In this document: positions 5,003 to 5,184 of the stretch, piece after piece | Layout of the letters: every line of letters starts with the position of its first letter | Position numbering within the stretch: position 1 is the stretch's first letter | Assembly: GCA_025966435.1 (NCBI GenBank) | Contig: JAICRQ010000277.1 | Location: 1 to 5,184, forward strand | Origin: Anaerolineales bacterium | GTDB taxonomy: Bacteria > Chloroflexota > Anaerolineae > Anaerolineales > Villigracilaceae | Reading direction: 5' to 3' | DNA: 5,184 nt | Position numbers and translations under genes: made by a program | Notes under the pieces: generated by a model | Database searches by the model: none | What the model saw: the letters and a program-made list of their open reading frames with translations, nothing else | Told to the model about the DNA's origin: nothing

Positions 5003-5184
5003 ATGTCCCCTCGAAGATCAAAAGCCGCCGCTGCCGAAGAGCAGATCGAAATCCCATCCAGAAACGGAACTATGGATGGCGCAAAACGCGCCGTGCTGGA
5101 TAAAGCCGTGGGCGATATCCTCAAACGCTACGGCGATGGTTCCATCATGCGCCTGGGGGAAGCCCAGCACATGCAGACCGAAGC
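5003..5184 (+). CDS. recA: Recombinase RecA, N-terminal part (cut by window edge)
   Basis: Sixty complete codons and two bases of the next are present. After a lineage-specific basic and acidic lead-in (MSPRRSKAAAAEEQIEIPSR) comes the standard RecA N-terminal helix and following strand: VLDKAVGDILKRYGDGSIMR (31-50) and LGEA (51-54). This part is involved in subunit packing in the filament; the Walker A and later motifs lie beyond the window. RecA forms ATP-dependent filaments on single-stranded DNA, drives strand exchange and triggers LexA self-cleavage. The lead-in is about 20 residues longer than in E. coli, which is common outside Proteobacteria. The gene has its own extended -10 promoter with a possible SOS box and a clear ribosome binding site. 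Confidence 0.96.
   Translation, partial: MSPRRSKAAAAEEQIEIPSRNGTMDGAKRAVLDKAVGDILKRYGDGSIMRLGEAQHMQTE

Overview
The window looks like an ordinary chromosomal segment of a Chloroflexota bacterium, most likely of the Anaerolineae. This is inferred from the style of the proteins, not from a search: exported lipoproteins with Thr-Pro repeat linkers, a PD40-propeller lipoprotein beside an M23 peptidase, a DUF1015-type gene diverging from serC, and a recA with a moderately extended N-terminus. No mobile element, CRISPR array, tRNA or rRNA is visible.

Layout. (1) Positions 1-189, minus strand: the first 63 codons of a DUF1015-family gene, cut by the window edge. (2) Positions 190-389: a divergent intergenic region with a convincing serC promoter (TTGATG-18-TATAAT), a weak candidate promoter for the minus-strand gene, a small palindrome in the serC spacer, and a hairpin in the serC leader. 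(3) Positions 390-1481: complete serC (phosphoserine aminotransferase), closed by a strong intrinsic terminator at 1511-1542. (4) Positions 1561-4928: three tightly packed plus-strand genes, namely a 123-residue cytoplasmic-looking protein of unknown function, a 622-residue lipoprotein with a PD40/TolB-like propeller, an unassigned domain and a Thr/Pro tail, and a 373-residue M23 (LytM-type) peptidase lipoprotein with all metal-site residues intact. (5) Positions 4929-5002: a short gap carrying the recA promoter, with a degenerate SOS-like operator between -35 and -10. (6) Position 5003 to the end: the first 60 codons of recA.

How the parts work together. serC makes phosphoserine from 3-phosphohydroxypyruvate, and DUF1015 genes are often found beside serine-biosynthesis genes. 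The three central genes read as one envelope transcription unit: gaps of 9 nt and then a 4-nt ATGA overlap, two successive lipoproteins each with the lipid-modified Cys at residue 25, and a peptidoglycan hydrolase at the end. A striking contrast is that none of these three starts has a Shine-Dalgarno sequence, while the three flanking genes (DUF1015, serC, recA) all have a clear one. The first gene of the unit appears to be leaderless, with a consensus -10 box ending 6 nt before its ATG. The most open points are the domain at residues about 345-550 of the large lipoprotein, the leaderless start, and the SOS-like site at recA. I see no strong evidence for a wholly new system.
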